This document shows, one piece after another, positions 6,659-16,352 of a stretch of 34,941 nt of DNA (within the stretch, counting starts at the first letter, position 1; each line of letters opens with the position of its first letter). The position numbers were made by a program, and so were the translations under genes. The DNA comes from Gammaproteobacteria bacterium. Its GTDB lineage: Bacteria > Pseudomonadota > Gammaproteobacteria > Steroidobacterales > MnTg04. The stretch lies in NCBI GenBank assembly GCA_027292775.1, contig JAPUGL010000071.1:1-34941 (forward strand). The letters run 5' to 3'. Under the pieces are notes generated by a model. It was not told the origin of the DNA. It worked only from the letters and a program-made list of their open reading frames with translations, and did no database searches.

Positions 6659-8200
6659 ATGGCCGTTCGCCAACAATCGCTAATCCTGCCGGAGCAGGAG
6701 GTTTACCAGCCCCCGAATTCCACTGTTCTGTTGTCACAGCATGCGCGACGTCCCCAATTGTGGCTGGCTCTGCGGCTACCGCAACTGCCCGTTGAGGTAT
6801 TTCCAGCCACCGATGGCCAGGCACTGGCGGTGGTGGCAACCAGCACCGGCGGCAGGAGTGTGCAGTTTTGCAATCCCGCCGCCAGGCGGCTGGGTCTGCG
6901 TCCAGGCCTGACCCCCGGTGCTGCCTTCGTGCTGGCGCCGAATCTGCATTTGCCGGAGCGCAGCCCATGGCGGGAGCAACAGGTCTTGCAGCGTCTGGCA
7001 GGCTGGGCCAGCCAGTACACCTCGCTGGTCAGCCTGGAACCGCCAGATGGGCTGTTGCTTGAGATTCATGGCAGTTTGCGGCTGTTTGGGGGGTTGAGCA
7101 GGCTCTGGCAATTGCTGGAACAAGACCTGGCCAGCCGTGGCCATCGGGTTGAAATGGCGGTTGCACCGACGGCGCAGGCCGCCTTGTGGCTGGCCAGGGG
7201 TGCGCCGGGGAGTCAGGTTGAAAAGGCGCATTTGCTGACCAGTGTATTGAGCCGTTTGTCATTGCAACGACTGAACTGGCCGAAGCGGGTGGTAAAGACC
7301 CTGGATGAAATGGGGCTGCGCCAGCTCGGTGACTGTCTGCGCCTGCCGCGCGAAGGCTTTGCACGGCGCCTGGGCGCTGAACGTCTGGCTGAACTGGACC
7401 GGGCATTGGGCCGGATACCGGAAGCCCGTAGCACGTGGGTACCGCCAAGCCGCTTCAGTTTGTCCGTCGATCTGAATACGGAGTGCATGGACCGTGAACG
7501 GCTGATGCGTGCCATACGTCCGCTGTTTGAGCAATTGCAGCGGTATCTGGTAGTACGCCAGTCCGGTATACAACTGGTGGAACTCAAACTCTGTCACCTG
7601 CGGGCGCCGGCAAGTACGGTTGTCCTGCGCCTGTTATCGCCGGGCTATCAGGCGGAGCATTTTCATGCCTTGCTCGGCGGCCATATGGAGCGCATCGCAT
7701 TGCCGGAACCCGTCGTTTCCCTGGTTCTGCGATCAGGACGGTTGCAGCCGCTGGCGGCTGTCAGCGGTGATTTACTGGCCAGCCGCCAGAGCATGGGCGG
7801 CAGAGGGCTGTCGGCAGGACGCCTGGTGGAATGTTTGCGGGCACGGCTGGGCCGGCGCGCCGTTTACGGGGTTGGCCTGCAACAAGACTACCGTCCCGAC
7901 CGAGCCTGGCGGCGGGTGGAACCGGTCACAACCCAGGAGAGCGGCTACCCGGCACAGCTTTGCCGGCCACTGTGGCTGCTGGAATCGCCAATACCCCTTC
8001 GCCAGCAACTGGGATGGCCGTGGCAGGAGGGACGGCTGCGTATCCAGGCCGGGCCGGAGCGCATCGAAAGCGGTTGGTGGGATGACGCCGATATCAGCCG
8101 CGATTATTACCTGGCGCGGAATGCGTATCAGCAATGGTTGTGGATATACCGTGAGCGCCAGGGCACCCGTCGCTGGTATCTGCATGGGTTGTTTGCATGA
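6659..8200 (+). CDS. imuB: ImuB, Y-family DNA polymerase-like protein
   Basis: LWLALRLPQLPVEVFPATDGQALAVV, LLLEIHGSLRLFGGL, GPERIESGWWDDADISRDYYLARN..., terminal WYLHGLFA characteristic of ImuB. Confidence 0.94.
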   Translation: MAVRQQSLILPEQEVYQPPNSTVLLSQHARRPQLWLALRLPQLPVEVFPATDGQALAVVATSTGGRSVQFCNPAARRLGLRPGLTPGAAFVLAPNLHLPERSPWREQQVLQRLAGWASQYTSLVSLEPPDGLLLEIHGSLRLFGGLSRLWQLLEQDLASRGHRVEMAVAPTAQAALWLARGAPGSQVEKAHLLTSVLSRLSLQRLNWPKRVVKTLDEMGLRQLGDCLRLPREGFARRLGAERLAELDRALGRIPEARSTWVPPSRFSLSVDLNTECMDRERLMRAIRPLFEQLQRYLVVRQSGIQLVELKLCHLRAPASTVVLRLLSPGYQAEHFHALLGGHMERIALPEPVVSLVLRSGRLQPLAAVSGDLLASRQSMGGRGLSAGRLVECLRARLGRRAVYGVGLQQDYRPDRAWRRVEPVTTQESGYPAQLCRPLWLLESPIPLRQQLGWPWQEGRLRIQAGPERIESGWWDDADISRDYYLARNAYQQWLWIYRERQGTRRWYLHGLFA

Positions 8201-11200
8201 AACTCCCGGACTATGCGGAATTACACTGCCTGAGTAATTACACTTTTCTGCGCGGAGCATCTCATCCTGAGGAGTTGGTCCGGCGGGCAAAGGAGCTGGG
8301 TTACAGCGCGCTCGCCATCACTGACGAATGCTCGGTGGCGGGCGTCGTACGCGCCCATGCGGCGGCCAGGGAGCATCGGCTGAAGCTGATTATTGGCAGT
8401 GAATTTCACCTCGACGATGATCTGCACCTGGTCGTCCTGGCCTGCACCCGCACCGGCTATGGCAGTTTGTGCCGCCTGATCAGCCAGGGCCGCAGGGCGG
8501 CGGAAAAGGGCAGCTATGAACTGCAACGACCGGCGCTGACAGGACTGCGCGATTGTTTTTTGATCTGGTTTCCCAAAACCAGGTCCGTTGAGAACCATGG
8601 CGCCTGGCTGTCACGCCGGTTCCCGGGGAGGGTCTGGCTGGGGGCCGAATTGCTGGCACACGGCCGGGACCGCCGGCAACTGGTCGAATTGAGCGCTCTC
8701 GGTGAAAAACTCGGGCTGCCACTGGTAGCTTGTGGTGATGTACATATGCACCGACGCGGAAGACGCGCGCTGCAGGATACACTGACGGCAATCCGGCTGG
8801 GGACCACGGTTGCCACGGCCGGAGATGCATTGCACAGCAATGGCGAACGGCATCTGCGCTCCCGGGAAAGCCTGCTACGTCTCTATCCGCGAGACATGCT
8901 GGAGCAAACCCGGTTGATCGCCGAGCGTTGCCACTTTTCGCTGGACGAGTTGCGTTATGAGTACCCGCGGGAACTGGTGCCGGAGGGTGAAACACCCGCC
9001 AGTTATTTGTGCCAGCTGACCGAAGCAGGGATGGCCTGGCGCTGGCCGGACGGCGTGCCGAAAGCGGTCGGGGAACAGGTCGAGCGCGAGTTGAAACTGA
9101 TCAGCGAGCTGGCCTACGAACCGTATTTTCTGACCGTTCACGACATCGTCAGTTTTGCCCGGCGCCGGGGCATTCTCTGCCAGGGACGGGGTTCGGCCGC
9201 CAATTCCGCCGTGTGTTTTTGTCTGGGTATCACCGAAGTGGATCCGGCTCGTATGTCGATGCTGTTCGAGCGTTTTATTTCGCGCGAGCGTGACGAACCA
9301 CCGGATATCGATGTGGACTTTGAACACCAGCGGCGCGAGGAAGTCATTCAGTATATTTACCGAAAATACACCCGCGAGCGGGCGGCGCTGGCGGCTACCG
9401 TCATCAGTTACCGGCCACGCAGCGCGATGCGCGATGTCGGCAAGGCCCTGGGACTGGATCAGCTGCAGGTTGACCGTCTGGCACGGGCCATGCAGTGGTG
9501 GGATCGCCGGGAGGTTCAGGATGAACGGGTCGTGGAGGCCGGGTTCGACCCGGCGAACCCAGCCGTGCATCGTTTGCTGACGCTGGTGCGCGAGCTGATT
9601 GGTTTCCCGCGTCACCTTTCGCAGCATGTGGGTGGCTTCGTGATCTCGCAGGGTCCGTTGGCGGAACTGGTACCGGTCGAAAATGCAGCCATGCCCGAGC
9701 GCACGGTGATCCAGTGGGACAAGGATGATCTCGATGAGTTGGGACTGCTCAAGGTGGATGTACTCGGTCTGGGCATGCTTTCCGCCATCAGGCGCTGTTT
9801 TGACCTGATTGAGAAATTTCACGGTCGCCACCTGATGTTGGCGACGGTACCGGCCGAAGACCCGCAGGTTTACGACATGATTTGCCGTGCCGATACCGTC
9901 GGTGTGTTTCAGATCGAGTCGCGGGCACAAATGGCCATGCTGCCGCGGCTTAAGCCAAGGAATTATTACGACCTGGTGATCGAGATTGCGCTCATTCGCC
10001 CCGGGCCGATACAAGGCGGCATGGTGCATCCTTATCTGCGCCGGCGGCGGGGCGAAGAAGCGGTGAGTTATCCCAGCCCGGAAGTTCGCCAGGTGCTGGC
10101 GCGCACGCTGGGTGTGCCCATTTTCCAGGAGCAGGTAATGCAACTGGCCGTCGTCGCAGCCGGCTTTACACCGGGCGAAGCTGATCGTCTGCGCCGCGCC
10201 ATGGCGGCCTGGAAGCGCAAGGGCGGTCTGGAGCCATTCGAGGAGCGTCTGGTCCGGGGAATGCAGGACAGGGGCTATTCGACTGAATTCGCACGGCAGA
10301 TTTTTCAGCAGATACTGGGTTTTGGTGAATACGGGTTCCCCGAATCGCATGCCGCCAGTTTTTCGTTGTTGGTCTATGTCTCCGCCTGGCTGAAATACCA
10401 TGAGCCTGCCGCATTTACCTGCGCACTGCTCAACAGTCAGCCGATGGGATTTTATGCACCGGCACAACTGGTGCAGATGGCGCGCCGGCATGGTGTCGAA
10501 GTGCGGGCGGTCGATATTCGTTCCAGCGACTGGGATTGTGTACTGGAGCGCGGCCAGCGTGGTGAGCCTGCCCTGCGCCTGGGTCTGCGCCTGGTCAGGG
10601 GATTGTCTGCCGACGCGGCTGAACGTTTGTTGACGGAACGGCGGGAGCAGGCCTTTGTCAGTGTGCAAGACCTGGCCGAGCGTACCAAACTGAACCGGCG
10701 TGACCTGGCGGCGCTGGCTGCTGCTGATGCACTGCATTCTGTCAGCGGCCACCGCCATCGTGCTCGCTGGGATGTGGCGGGCCTGGAGCCGCCGACTCCG
10801 TTGTTTCCCAAGCCGCGTATTGCGGAAGGTTTGCCATTGCTGCCATCGCCGACGGTCGCGGAGGCGGTGGTTGCCGATTATCGGAACCTGGGCCTGAGTC
10901 TCAGGTCGCACCCGATTGCCTTGCTGCGACGCCAATTGCAGGAAGCCGGGTGGTTAAGCTGTGCCGAACTTAAGAAACTGCCGAACGGTGCGCCAGCCGC
11001 GGTCGCCGGTCTGGTGATCACCCGCCAGCGGCCGGGCAGCGCCAGCGGCGTCGTGTTTGTCACGCTGGAGGACGAAAGCGATCACAGCAATGTCATCATC
11101 TGGCCGAAGCTGGTCGAGCGCCAACGCCGCGAAGTGCTGGAGGCGCGTTTGCTGGGTGTGCGGGGCAGGGTGCAGCGTGAGGGCGAGGTCTTGCACCTGA

Positions 11201-11271
11201 TCGCCACTCACCTGGAAGACCACAGCGAACTTCTGGGCAGTCTGCTCACCCGATCGCGCGATTTTCATTAA
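8197..11271 (+). CDS. dnaE2: DnaE2, error-prone DNA polymerase III alpha subunit
   Basis: PHP domain start YAELHCLSNYTFLRGASHPEELV; polymerase motif PDIDVDFEHQRREEVIQYIYRKY; ATGA overlap with imuB; linked to imuAB. Confidence 0.97.
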   Translation: MKLPDYAELHCLSNYTFLRGASHPEELVRRAKELGYSALAITDECSVAGVVRAHAAAREHRLKLIIGSEFHLDDDLHLVVLACTRTGYGSLCRLISQGRRAAEKGSYELQRPALTGLRDCFLIWFPKTRSVENHGAWLSRRFPGRVWLGAELLAHGRDRRQLVELSALGEKLGLPLVACGDVHMHRRGRRALQDTLTAIRLGTTVATAGDALHSNGERHLRSRESLLRLYPRDMLEQTRLIAERCHFSLDELRYEYPRELVPEGETPASYLCQLTEAGMAWRWPDGVPKAVGEQVERELKLISELAYEPYFLTVHDIVSFARRRGILCQGRGSAANSAVCFCLGITEVDPARMSMLFERFISRERDEPPDIDVDFEHQRREEVIQYIYRKYTRERAALAATVISYRPRSAMRDVGKALGLDQLQVDRLARAMQWWDRREVQDERVVEAGFDPANPAVHRLLTLVRELIGFPRHLSQHVGGFVISQGPLAELVPVENAAMPERTVIQWDKDDLDELGLLKVDVLGLGMLSAIRRCFDLIEKFHGRHLMLATVPAEDPQVYDMICRADTVGVFQIESRAQMAMLPRLKPRNYYDLVIEIALIRPGPIQGGMVHPYLRRRRGEEAVSYPSPEVRQVLARTLGVPIFQEQVMQLAVVAAGFTPGEADRLRRAMAAWKRKGGLEPFEERLVRGMQDRGYSTEFARQIFQQILGFGEYGFPESHAASFSLLVYVSAWLKYHEPAAFTCALLNSQPMGFYAPAQLVQMARRHGVEVRAVDIRSSDWDCVLERGQRGEPALRLGLRLVRGLSADAAERLLTERREQAFVSVQDLAERTKLNRRDLAALAAADALHSVSGHRHRARWDVAGLEPPTPLFPKPRIAEGLPLLPSPTVAEAVVADYRNLGLSLRSHPIALLRRQLQEAGWLSCAELKKLPNGAPAAVAGLVITRQRPGSASGVVFVTLEDESDHSNVIIWPKLVERQRREVLEARLLGVRGRVQREGEVLHLIATHLEDHSELLGSLLTRSRDFH

Positions 11272-11442
11272 GTGAGCCTGACTGTTTACCAAGGCGTCAT
11301 ACGCCCAAAAGTACTGAGGAGGCTGACAGAATTTGGGACATCGATACTCATCCCGTTGATTACAGTTTTTGAAACGGCGTATGCCTATTGCGGCCCTGGC
11401 CGGTTCTCGCACGCCTGGGCTTGGCCTTCACTCAACCCATAG
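11272..11442 (+). CDS. Possible 56-aa ORF directly after dnaE2 stop (GTG start), below ORF-track threshold
   Basis: MSLTVYQGVIRPKVLRRLTEFGTSILIPLITVFETAYAYCGPGRFSHAWAWPSLNP*; contiguous with dnaE2 TAA but no recognised family. Confidence 0.2.
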   Translation: MSLTVYQGVIRPKVLRRLTEFGTSILIPLITVFETAYAYCGPGRFSHAWAWPSLNP

Positions 11443-11456
11443 CACTGTGGCTATGG
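11437..11456. repeat. Perfect 7-bp stem-loop
   Basis: CCATAGC-ACTGTG-GCTATGG in the dnaE2/gspF convergent intergenic region; no following T-tract. Confidence 0.5.
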
Positions 11457-11572
11457 ATTTCGCTCCAGGCCTGTCCCCAGTCATCCGAGCCCTCACCCAG
11501 GACTCGCAATCCCCGGTAACAGGCAGGCTATTTGTTCTCCCAAATAATTCAGGGGGGTATGACGCTGTGTTA

Positions 11573-12784
11573 TTACTGGATTATCTGTTGTAACTCGAAG
11601 ATCGGCAGCAGGATGGCGATCACGATAATAAAAACGAATATGGCCATCACAATAATCAGCGCAGGCTCCAGGATGCTCAGCATTGCCCCGATCAGTCCAT
11701 CGAGTTCCCGCTCCTGGTTATCGGCCGCGCGTTCGAGCATTTCGTCCAGTTTTCCGCTGGCTTCGCCGCTCGCGATCAGGTGTACGGTCATCGGCGGGAA
11801 AAGCCCGCGTGCCGCCAGCGAATGGCTGATGGTCGCTCCTTCACGAACCCGCATGGTCGCTTCCTCGACCGCCTCCCACATCGGTAAATTTGCGATCACG
11901 GAGCCTGCGATGCGCATCGATTCCAGTACCGGGACGCCGCTACCCGACAGGATGCTCAGCGTACGCGTGAAGCGCGCGTTATTGAAACCCCGAACCAGCC
12001 GCGCAACCAGCGGCAGGCGCAACAGAAAACTGTCGACGCGGCGCCGGGCACTGGGCTGGCGTAGCCAGCGTTTGAACGCGAACATGCCACCGGCGAGAGC
12101 GACCAGCCCAAACAACCCGTAGTCGCGAACCAGGTGACTGACAGAAATCAAAGCGGTCGTCAGAAACGGCAGTTTCTGGTTGCTGTCCTCAAAAATGCCA
12201 ACGATTTTTGGTACCACGAAAACCAGCATGCCGGTCACGATCAGCAGCGACATGACCGAAAGTACGATCGGATAAATGGCTGCCGAGCTTAGTTTCTGGC
12301 GGAGAATCTGGCGACTTTCGGCATAATCCGCCAGTCTTTCCAATACCGTATCCAGATGTCCCGACTGCTCGCCGGCGGCGACCGTGGCCCGGTACATCTC
12401 GGGAAACGCCTGCGGAAAATCAGCCATTCCGACCGCCAGCGGGTGCCCTTCCATCAGACGCGAGCGCACGCCCATCAATATGCTGCTGATCCTGGGTTTT
12501 TCGGTCTGCTGAGAGACGGCGTGCAAGGCTTCTTCCAATGGCAGTCCCGCCCGCACCAGGGTTGCCAGTTGCCGCGTAAACAACGCGAGGTCGGTTGCGC
12601 TGATTCCCCTGCGAAAACTCAGTTTGCGCCGCTTCTTTTCCTTTTCGGCAACCTCGGTGACTTCCAGCGGGAGCAAGTGTCTTTCTCGCAGCAGCTGCCG
12701 CACCTGCCTCGCGTTATCTCCTTCCAGTAATCCTCGTGCCTGCTTACCAGAGGAATCGACCGCTTTGTATTCAAAGGCGCCCAT
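11573..12784 (-). CDS. gspF: Type II secretion system inner-membrane protein GspF
   Basis: MGAFEYKAVDSSGKQARGLLEGDNARQVRQLLRERHLLPLEV; RRGISATDLALFTRQLATLVRAGLPLEEAL; T2SSF domains. Confidence 0.95.
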   Translation of the reverse strand: MGAFEYKAVDSSGKQARGLLEGDNARQVRQLLRERHLLPLEVTEVAEKEKKRRKLSFRRGISATDLALFTRQLATLVRAGLPLEEALHAVSQQTEKPRISSILMGVRSRLMEGHPLAVGMADFPQAFPEMYRATVAAGEQSGHLDTVLERLADYAESRQILRQKLSSAAIYPIVLSVMSLLIVTGMLVFVVPKIVGIFEDSNQKLPFLTTALISVSHLVRDYGLFGLVALAGGMFAFKRWLRQPSARRRVDSFLLRLPLVARLVRGFNNARFTRTLSILSGSGVPVLESMRIAGSVIANLPMWEAVEEATMRVREGATISHSLAARGLFPPMTVHLIASGEASGKLDEMLERAADNQERELDGLIGAMLSILEPALIIVMAIFVFIIVIAILLPIFELQQIIQ

Positions 12785-12800
12785 CGGATATCAGGAATTC

Positions 12801-14318
12801 TTAGTCTTCGCGCGTGACGCGCAGCATTTCTTCGAGCGTGGTGATTCCGGCGAGTACCTTGCTGCGTCCGTCGGCCCGGATACTTGCGCTTCGCAGTCTG
12901 GCCTGTTCCTCGAGCAGGTGTTCGCTAGCCTTTTCATGAATCATCGTTTTCATCGTGTCGTCGATAACCACCAGTTCATAGATGCCCGTGCGACCGCTGT
13001 AGCCGGTCTGGTTGCATCGCGCGCAGGCAGCGGCCCGGTAGAGAGTCAATTTTTCTCGCGGGGGAACCTGGAGCAGCTTTTTTTCGCTGGTGTCAGCTGA
13101 ATAGGGCTCGCGGCAGGCGGTGCAGAGCAGGCGTACTAGGCGCTGGGCGACCGCGCCTATCAGGCTTGAGGCGAGCAGGAAGGGCTCGACGCCCATATCG
13201 CGCAAACGGGTAACGGCGCCGACGGCGGTATTCGTATGTAATGTTGACAATACGAGATGGCCGGTCAGGCTGGCTTGTACCGCAATCTCGGCCGTTTCCA
13301 GATCGCGTATCTCCCCGACCATGACCACATCCGGATCCTGCCGTAAAATCGCACGCAGGCCCCTGGCGAAGGTCATTTCCACTTTCGTGTTGACCTGGCT
13401 CTGGCCGATGCCATCGATGTAATACTCGATCGGATCCTCGACCGTCATGATGTTCCGCGTATTGTCGTTGATACGTTCCAACGCGGCATACAAGGTTGTG
13501 GTCTTTCCCGAGCCGGTCGGTCCGGTGACCAGCAAGATACCGTGTGGCCGATGAATGAGCTCGTCCACTGTTTTCCGGGTCTTGGTGTCCATGCCCAGGC
13601 TGCCTAGGTCAAGCCGCCCCGCCTGCTTGTCCAGCAAGCGCAGCACAACCCTTTCGCCATGGCCGGACGGCATGGTCGAGACCCGAACGTCAACCGCGCG
13701 GCCCGCAATACGCAGCGATATGCGGCCGTCCTGCGGCAAACGTTTTTCGGCGATATCCAGCCGCGACATTACCTTGATGCGGGAAACAACCAGCGGTGCG
13801 ACCGCACGGCGCGATTGCAGGACTTCGCGCAATACACCGTCAACGCGCAAGCGAACCACCAACCGGTTTTCATAGGGTTCGATGTGTATATCGGAGGCGT
13901 TGACCTTGATAGCTTCGGTCAGCAGGGCGTTGATCAGCCTGATAATCGGAGCATCGTCCTCGCTCTCCAGCAGATCGGATGGTTCGGGCAGTTGCTGGGC
14001 AACAGCGCTCAGATCCAGGTCTTCATCGAACTCCTCCGCCATTTGCATGGCCGAGTTACTCCCCGCTTCGTAAGTTTGTTGCAGCAGGTTTTTGAAATCA
14101 TCGCCGTCGACACGCGTCAGCTGCAGGGGAACCTGGAAATGCCTGCCCAGTTCGGCCAGCGTCAGCGGCGTTACGTCGTGCCGGCACACGGTGTCCAGCC
14201 GGCCGTCCTGAATTCCCCGAATCAGCACGCCATGGCGTTTGGCAAATGAAAAAGACAGCCTGGGACGGCCGCTGTCAACGATATGGTTTTCTGCCGTCCA
14301 GCTCTCAGGATCAGTCAT
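12801..14318 (-). CDS. gspE: Type II secretion ATPase GspE
   Basis: Walker A GPTGSGKTTTLYAAL, Asp/His boxes, C-terminal CxxC...CxxC zinc motif (CTACREPY...CARCNQTGYSGRTGIYEL). ORF track starts at 14372; MTDPESW at 14318 fits better beside the gspD stop. Confidence 0.95.
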   Translation of the reverse strand: MTDPESWTAENHIVDSGRPRLSFSFAKRHGVLIRGIQDGRLDTVCRHDVTPLTLAELGRHFQVPLQLTRVDGDDFKNLLQQTYEAGSNSAMQMAEEFDEDLDLSAVAQQLPEPSDLLESEDDAPIIRLINALLTEAIKVNASDIHIEPYENRLVVRLRVDGVLREVLQSRRAVAPLVVSRIKVMSRLDIAEKRLPQDGRISLRIAGRAVDVRVSTMPSGHGERVVLRLLDKQAGRLDLGSLGMDTKTRKTVDELIHRPHGILLVTGPTGSGKTTTLYAALERINDNTRNIMTVEDPIEYYIDGIGQSQVNTKVEMTFARGLRAILRQDPDVVMVGEIRDLETAEIAVQASLTGHLVLSTLHTNTAVGAVTRLRDMGVEPFLLASSLIGAVAQRLVRLLCTACREPYSADTSEKKLLQVPPREKLTLYRAAACARCNQTGYSGRTGIYELVVIDDTMKTMIHEKASEHLLEEQARLRSASIRADGRSKVLAGITTLEEMLRVTRED

Positions 14319-16320
14319 CGCCTTCCTCATCTGCATCGGCCGACTGGCGCGCATCGATGATCGGTCCACCAATGACGCGGCCGCTGCTGTCGATCGCGGG
14401 CAGGGCAGGCCTGTCTTCGCCAGGCATCATTTGCACGCCACCCTGGCGAATCCCGCTGCCCAGCTGCAATTCGCGCATGAAGTTATACCTCGCATTGGAC
14501 TGCAATGTTGCCTGGACGCCATCGCGCAAGATTGTCGGCCGAATAAAAACCATCAGATTGGTCTTTACCAATTCGGTTTTTCTCGTCCGGAACAAAGCGC
14601 CCAGTATCGGGATTTTTCCGAGTATGGGAACGCGTTGTTCGGATTCGATCAATGTCTCTTCGATCAGGCCGCCAAGAACAATAATTCCGCCGTCTTCGAC
14701 GATCACATTGGTGCTGATGGTCCGTTTATTGGTAATCAGGTCGACGGCGCCTTGAGCCCCCTGTGAAATAGTGGATTGTTCCTGCTCGACTTTCAGCAGT
14801 ACTGCGTTGCCCTCGTTTATCTGTGGCGTGATGCGCAGAATCGTCCCAACCTCTTCGCGCTGAATCGTCTGGAAGGGGTTCACGGCACCCGCGGCTGCAC
14901 CTGTGTTGGTGAATTGGCCGGTAATAAAAGGCACTTCCTGGGCAACCTTGATCACGGCTTCCTCGTTGTCCACGGTCGTGATAGACGGCTGCGACAATAT
15001 ATTGGTCGACGCGTCACCGGCGAGCGCCGTCACCACGGCGGCCCAACTGGTTTTGTTTTCTCTGAATCGTCCGACGATGCCGGTAATTCCGTCGCCGACG
15101 AAATCACCAACTGCACCCTCGCCACCATCCAAAGCGCCGACCGCGCCCGTAATATCAAAACTATCGGAAAACTCTGACACCGCAGCAACATCGCCGGTAT
15201 CGCCAGGCGTGACGAGCCAGCTCACGCCGAAGTCGTTGATCTTGTCCATTAGCACTGCGACGATGATTGCGTCGATCTGGACCTGTGCCCTGCGGATGTC
15301 CAGTTTGTCGACGATCGCCATCAGGTTGCGCATTTCCTTTGCTGGCGCGGTAATGACCAACGCGTTGGTCATGAGGTCTGCCCAGATGATTACTGGTGTG
15401 TCGCCGGGACCGGTCTGCGGCGAACCACCTGCCCCCTGCGCCCGGAATGCTCCGATCTGCTCCTGCAGTTTTCCCGCGAGTTCCTCGGCATCCGCGTTGA
15501 ACAGGTAACGCACCCGCGTATTACCGCCTTCCGCCAGTGGCGTATCCAGACTGACGATCAGGACACGTGTTTTCAGCCGTTTCTTGCTGTCTCCACCAAT
15601 CAGCACACTGTTGGTGCGCTGGTCGGCGGCAATATTTGACCGGGATTGGCCGCCATCGCGTCCTGTCGGTTGGCGGATGGAATTGATGATAGTTACGATC
15701 TCTATCGCCGACGCGTGCTGCAACGGAATGATCTCGATATCGTCTTCGCCTTCCTGGTCGATACGGCTGACGATTCTGGCAATCCGCCGGACATTCGCAG
15801 CGCGGTCGGAAATGATCAGCATATTGGATTGCGGATAGGCCGCGAGATGACCGTACTGCGGAATCAGCGGCCGCAAAATTGGCACCAGTTGAGCCGCAAC
15901 GACATTTTCTATCTGGATAACCCGGGTCACGATTTCATCGGGTCCACCGGTGCCCGCGGGCGCGCCGGGGACTTGTCGTGCATTGGCATCGGGCAGAATC
16001 TTGATGAAATTTCCGGACGGAACCGCAATGTATCCGTAAACCTGCAGCAAGGATTGGAACGCATTGTAAAAGGCGTCCGAACTCATCGCGCTTTGAGAAA
16101 TCATGGTTACGTTTTTCTGATTGACACGCGGATCGACAATAAAATTTTTGCCGGTGACTTCGGCGACTGCTTCGATAATCTGGCGAATATCGACGTCCTG
16201 GAAATTGGGTCGTATGGATGGTTGTTGCGCAAGCACTAACTGGCTGGCGACCAATCCAAGCACCACTGTAGTCAAGACCTGTCTGCACAGGATCCCTGCT
16301 TTCGTACCGCTATTTTTCAT
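14311..16320 (-). CDS. gspD: Type II secretion outer-membrane secretin GspD
   Basis: N0/N1 repeats (PNFQDVDIRQIIEAVAEVTGKNFIVDPRV), secretin core with VPILGKIPILGALFRTRKTELVKTNLMVFIRPTIL. Confidence 0.96.
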   Translation of the reverse strand: MKNSGTKAGILCRQVLTTVVLGLVASQLVLAQQPSIRPNFQDVDIRQIIEAVAEVTGKNFIVDPRVNQKNVTMISQSAMSSDAFYNAFQSLLQVYGYIAVPSGNFIKILPDANARQVPGAPAGTGGPDEIVTRVIQIENVVAAQLVPILRPLIPQYGHLAAYPQSNMLIISDRAANVRRIARIVSRIDQEGEDDIEIIPLQHASAIEIVTIINSIRQPTGRDGGQSRSNIAADQRTNSVLIGGDSKKRLKTRVLIVSLDTPLAEGGNTRVRYLFNADAEELAGKLQEQIGAFRAQGAGGSPQTGPGDTPVIIWADLMTNALVITAPAKEMRNLMAIVDKLDIRRAQVQIDAIIVAVLMDKINDFGVSWLVTPGDTGDVAAVSEFSDSFDITGAVGALDGGEGAVGDFVGDGITGIVGRFRENKTSWAAVVTALAGDASTNILSQPSITTVDNEEAVIKVAQEVPFITGQFTNTGAAAGAVNPFQTIQREEVGTILRITPQINEGNAVLLKVEQEQSTISQGAQGAVDLITNKRTISTNVIVEDGGIIVLGGLIEETLIESEQRVPILGKIPILGALFRTRKTELVKTNLMVFIRPTILRDGVQATLQSNARYNFMRELQLGSGIRQGGVQMMPGEDRPALPAIDSSGRVIGGPIIDARQSADADEEGDD

Positions 16321-16352
16321 TGCTTTTATCCATTTTTATGCCTGGCTACAGC

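Noticed and set aside
8875-10935. 686-aa minus-strand ORF antisense to dnaE2
   Set aside because: No recognisable family, His/Gln/Arg-rich composition typical of the antisense frame of GC-rich coding DNA; dnaE2 on the opposite strand is unambiguous.
11369-11593. 74-aa plus-strand ORF between dnaE2 and gspF
   Set aside because: TTG start without a clear RBS, overlaps the gspF stop, composition not convincing; region kept only as an unexplained intergenic finding.
13659-14249. 196-aa plus-strand ORF within gspE
   Set aside because: Antisense to the conserved GspE N-terminal and core domains.
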